DNA of 64,000 bases, from positions 62,001 through 126,000 of the forward strand of contig NZ_SOMN01000012.1 of assembly GCF_004564235.1 (NCBI RefSeq). Reading direction: 5' to 3'. The notes below the pieces were generated by a model. It was not told the origin of the DNA. It did not search any database and saw only the letters and a list, made by a program, of their open reading frames with translations. The position numbers and the translations under genes were made by a program. The DNA comes from Cohnella luojiensis. GTDB lineage: Bacteria; Bacillota; Bacilli; Paenibacillales; Paenibacillaceae. Positions 63,583 to 64,000 of this stretch are shown in pieces (within the stretch, counting starts at the first letter, position 1; every line of letters starts with the position of its first letter).

Positions 63583-63626
63583 TTAGGGCAAAAGTTCGGG
63601 ACGGCGAACCTTGGGAGTTCAAGCTT

Positions 63627-64000
63627 TCATAAATAGTTTTGACTACCAATTCGTACTTTCTCAGGCAAAACACGATCCAGCTCCCTAATTAACCAAGCAA
63701 GAGTTTTTTTACGTAAAGCCTCACGCATATGCTCTTCTGCTTCTAGCATTGCCAAGTTAATTGTACATATTGGATTGCTTTGAGTACATGACGTACATTC
63801 TTCATCATCTCTATATTTTAAACTCGTTTTTAGTATATTTTTACATTGATAAATAGGTTTCTTTCCTTCAACCGCTTCAATTACATCCCAAAACGAAATC
63901 TCTTCAGGAGGTTTAGCTAATTTATATCCACCCTTTACACCAGGTGAAGAACTCACAATACCAGACTTGGACAATTTACCGAAAACTTTCGAGAGATACG
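63627..64000 (-). CDS. Rrf2 family transcriptional regulator (5' end beyond window)
   Basis: About 124 codons are visible and the frame is open to the right edge. YLSKVFGKLSKSGIVSSSPG and VKGGYKLAKPPEEISFWDVI are the end of the winged helix and the Rrf2 linker. Four Cys follow in YQCKN, EECTSCTQSNPICTIN, enough to ligate an Fe-S cluster as in NsrR/IscR-type members, though spacing is not exactly that of either. AT-rich. Targets cannot be seen. Confidence 0.85.
   Translation of the reverse strand, partial: YLSKVFGKLSKSGIVSSSPGVKGGYKLAKPPEEISFWDVIEAVEGKKPIYQCKNILKTSLKYRDDEECTSCTQSNPICTINLAMLEAEEHMREALRKKTLAWLIRELDRVLPEKVRIGSQNYL

Overview
The window looks like chromosome of an endospore-forming member of the Bacillota, most like Paenibacillaceae (Cohnella/Paenibacillus type). 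Supporting signs are strong GGAGG ribosome binding sites, a spore germinant-receptor operon, a KinB-like kinase, an mmg-like methylcitrate cluster and lipoprotein-rich ABC operons. Base composition is about 50% GC but patchy: an AT-rich GNAT/MarR pair lies near 32-33 kb and a very GC-rich oxidoreductase near 44 kb. No tRNA, rRNA or CRISPR was seen.

Layout. 1-7.5 kb (minus): an operon joined by start/stop overlaps encodes a solute-binding lipoprotein, an ABC ATPase, a MacA-like adaptor and an FtsX-type permease cut by the window edge. A two-component system lies just upstream, and 51-bp tandem repeats sit between. 7.9-17.2 kb: pirin, a chemoreceptor, a Uma2 nuclease-fold protein, and a SWIM/SNF2 operon flanked by tiny CxxC proteins. 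17.2-20.5 kb: a di-heme quinol:fumarate reductase resembling the Wolinella type. 20.6-26.1 kb: a remodelled mmg cluster (thiolase, methylisocitrate lyase, methylcitrate dehydratase, hydroxybutyryl-CoA dehydrogenase) containing a dead enoyl-CoA hydratase and a second 51-bp repeat array. 26.3-34 kb: sensor kinase, LtrA, AraC, SDR, quinone-reductase-like flavoprotein, GNAT/MarR and decayed fragments.

33.8-58.7 kb is the unusual part: a thiol-redox and electrophile-stress island. It holds thioredoxins, thioredoxin reductases, peroxiredoxins, glutaredoxin, MsrA, an RclC-like protein, DsrE, azoreductase, nitroreductase and quinone oxidoreductase, interleaved with four copies of one module. The module is a peroxiredoxin gene divergent from a nucleotide-sugar-epimerase-like gene, followed by a Crp/Fnr regulator and an MmcQ/YjbR gene. 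Copies range from nearly complete to shreds; one carries an in-frame epimerase-peroxiredoxin fusion. Every surviving divergent promoter keeps Crp/Fnr-type dyads (TGTRA-N6-TKACA) placed 21-22 bp from a TATAAT, the spacing of class II activation. A similar dyad precedes dsrE. I infer that the Crp/Fnr proteins control this island.

58.8-64 kb: a GerA-family germinant receptor operon in A-C-B order, IS3 debris and an Rrf2 regulator cut by the right edge. All functions are read from sequence and memory of the families; no database search was run.
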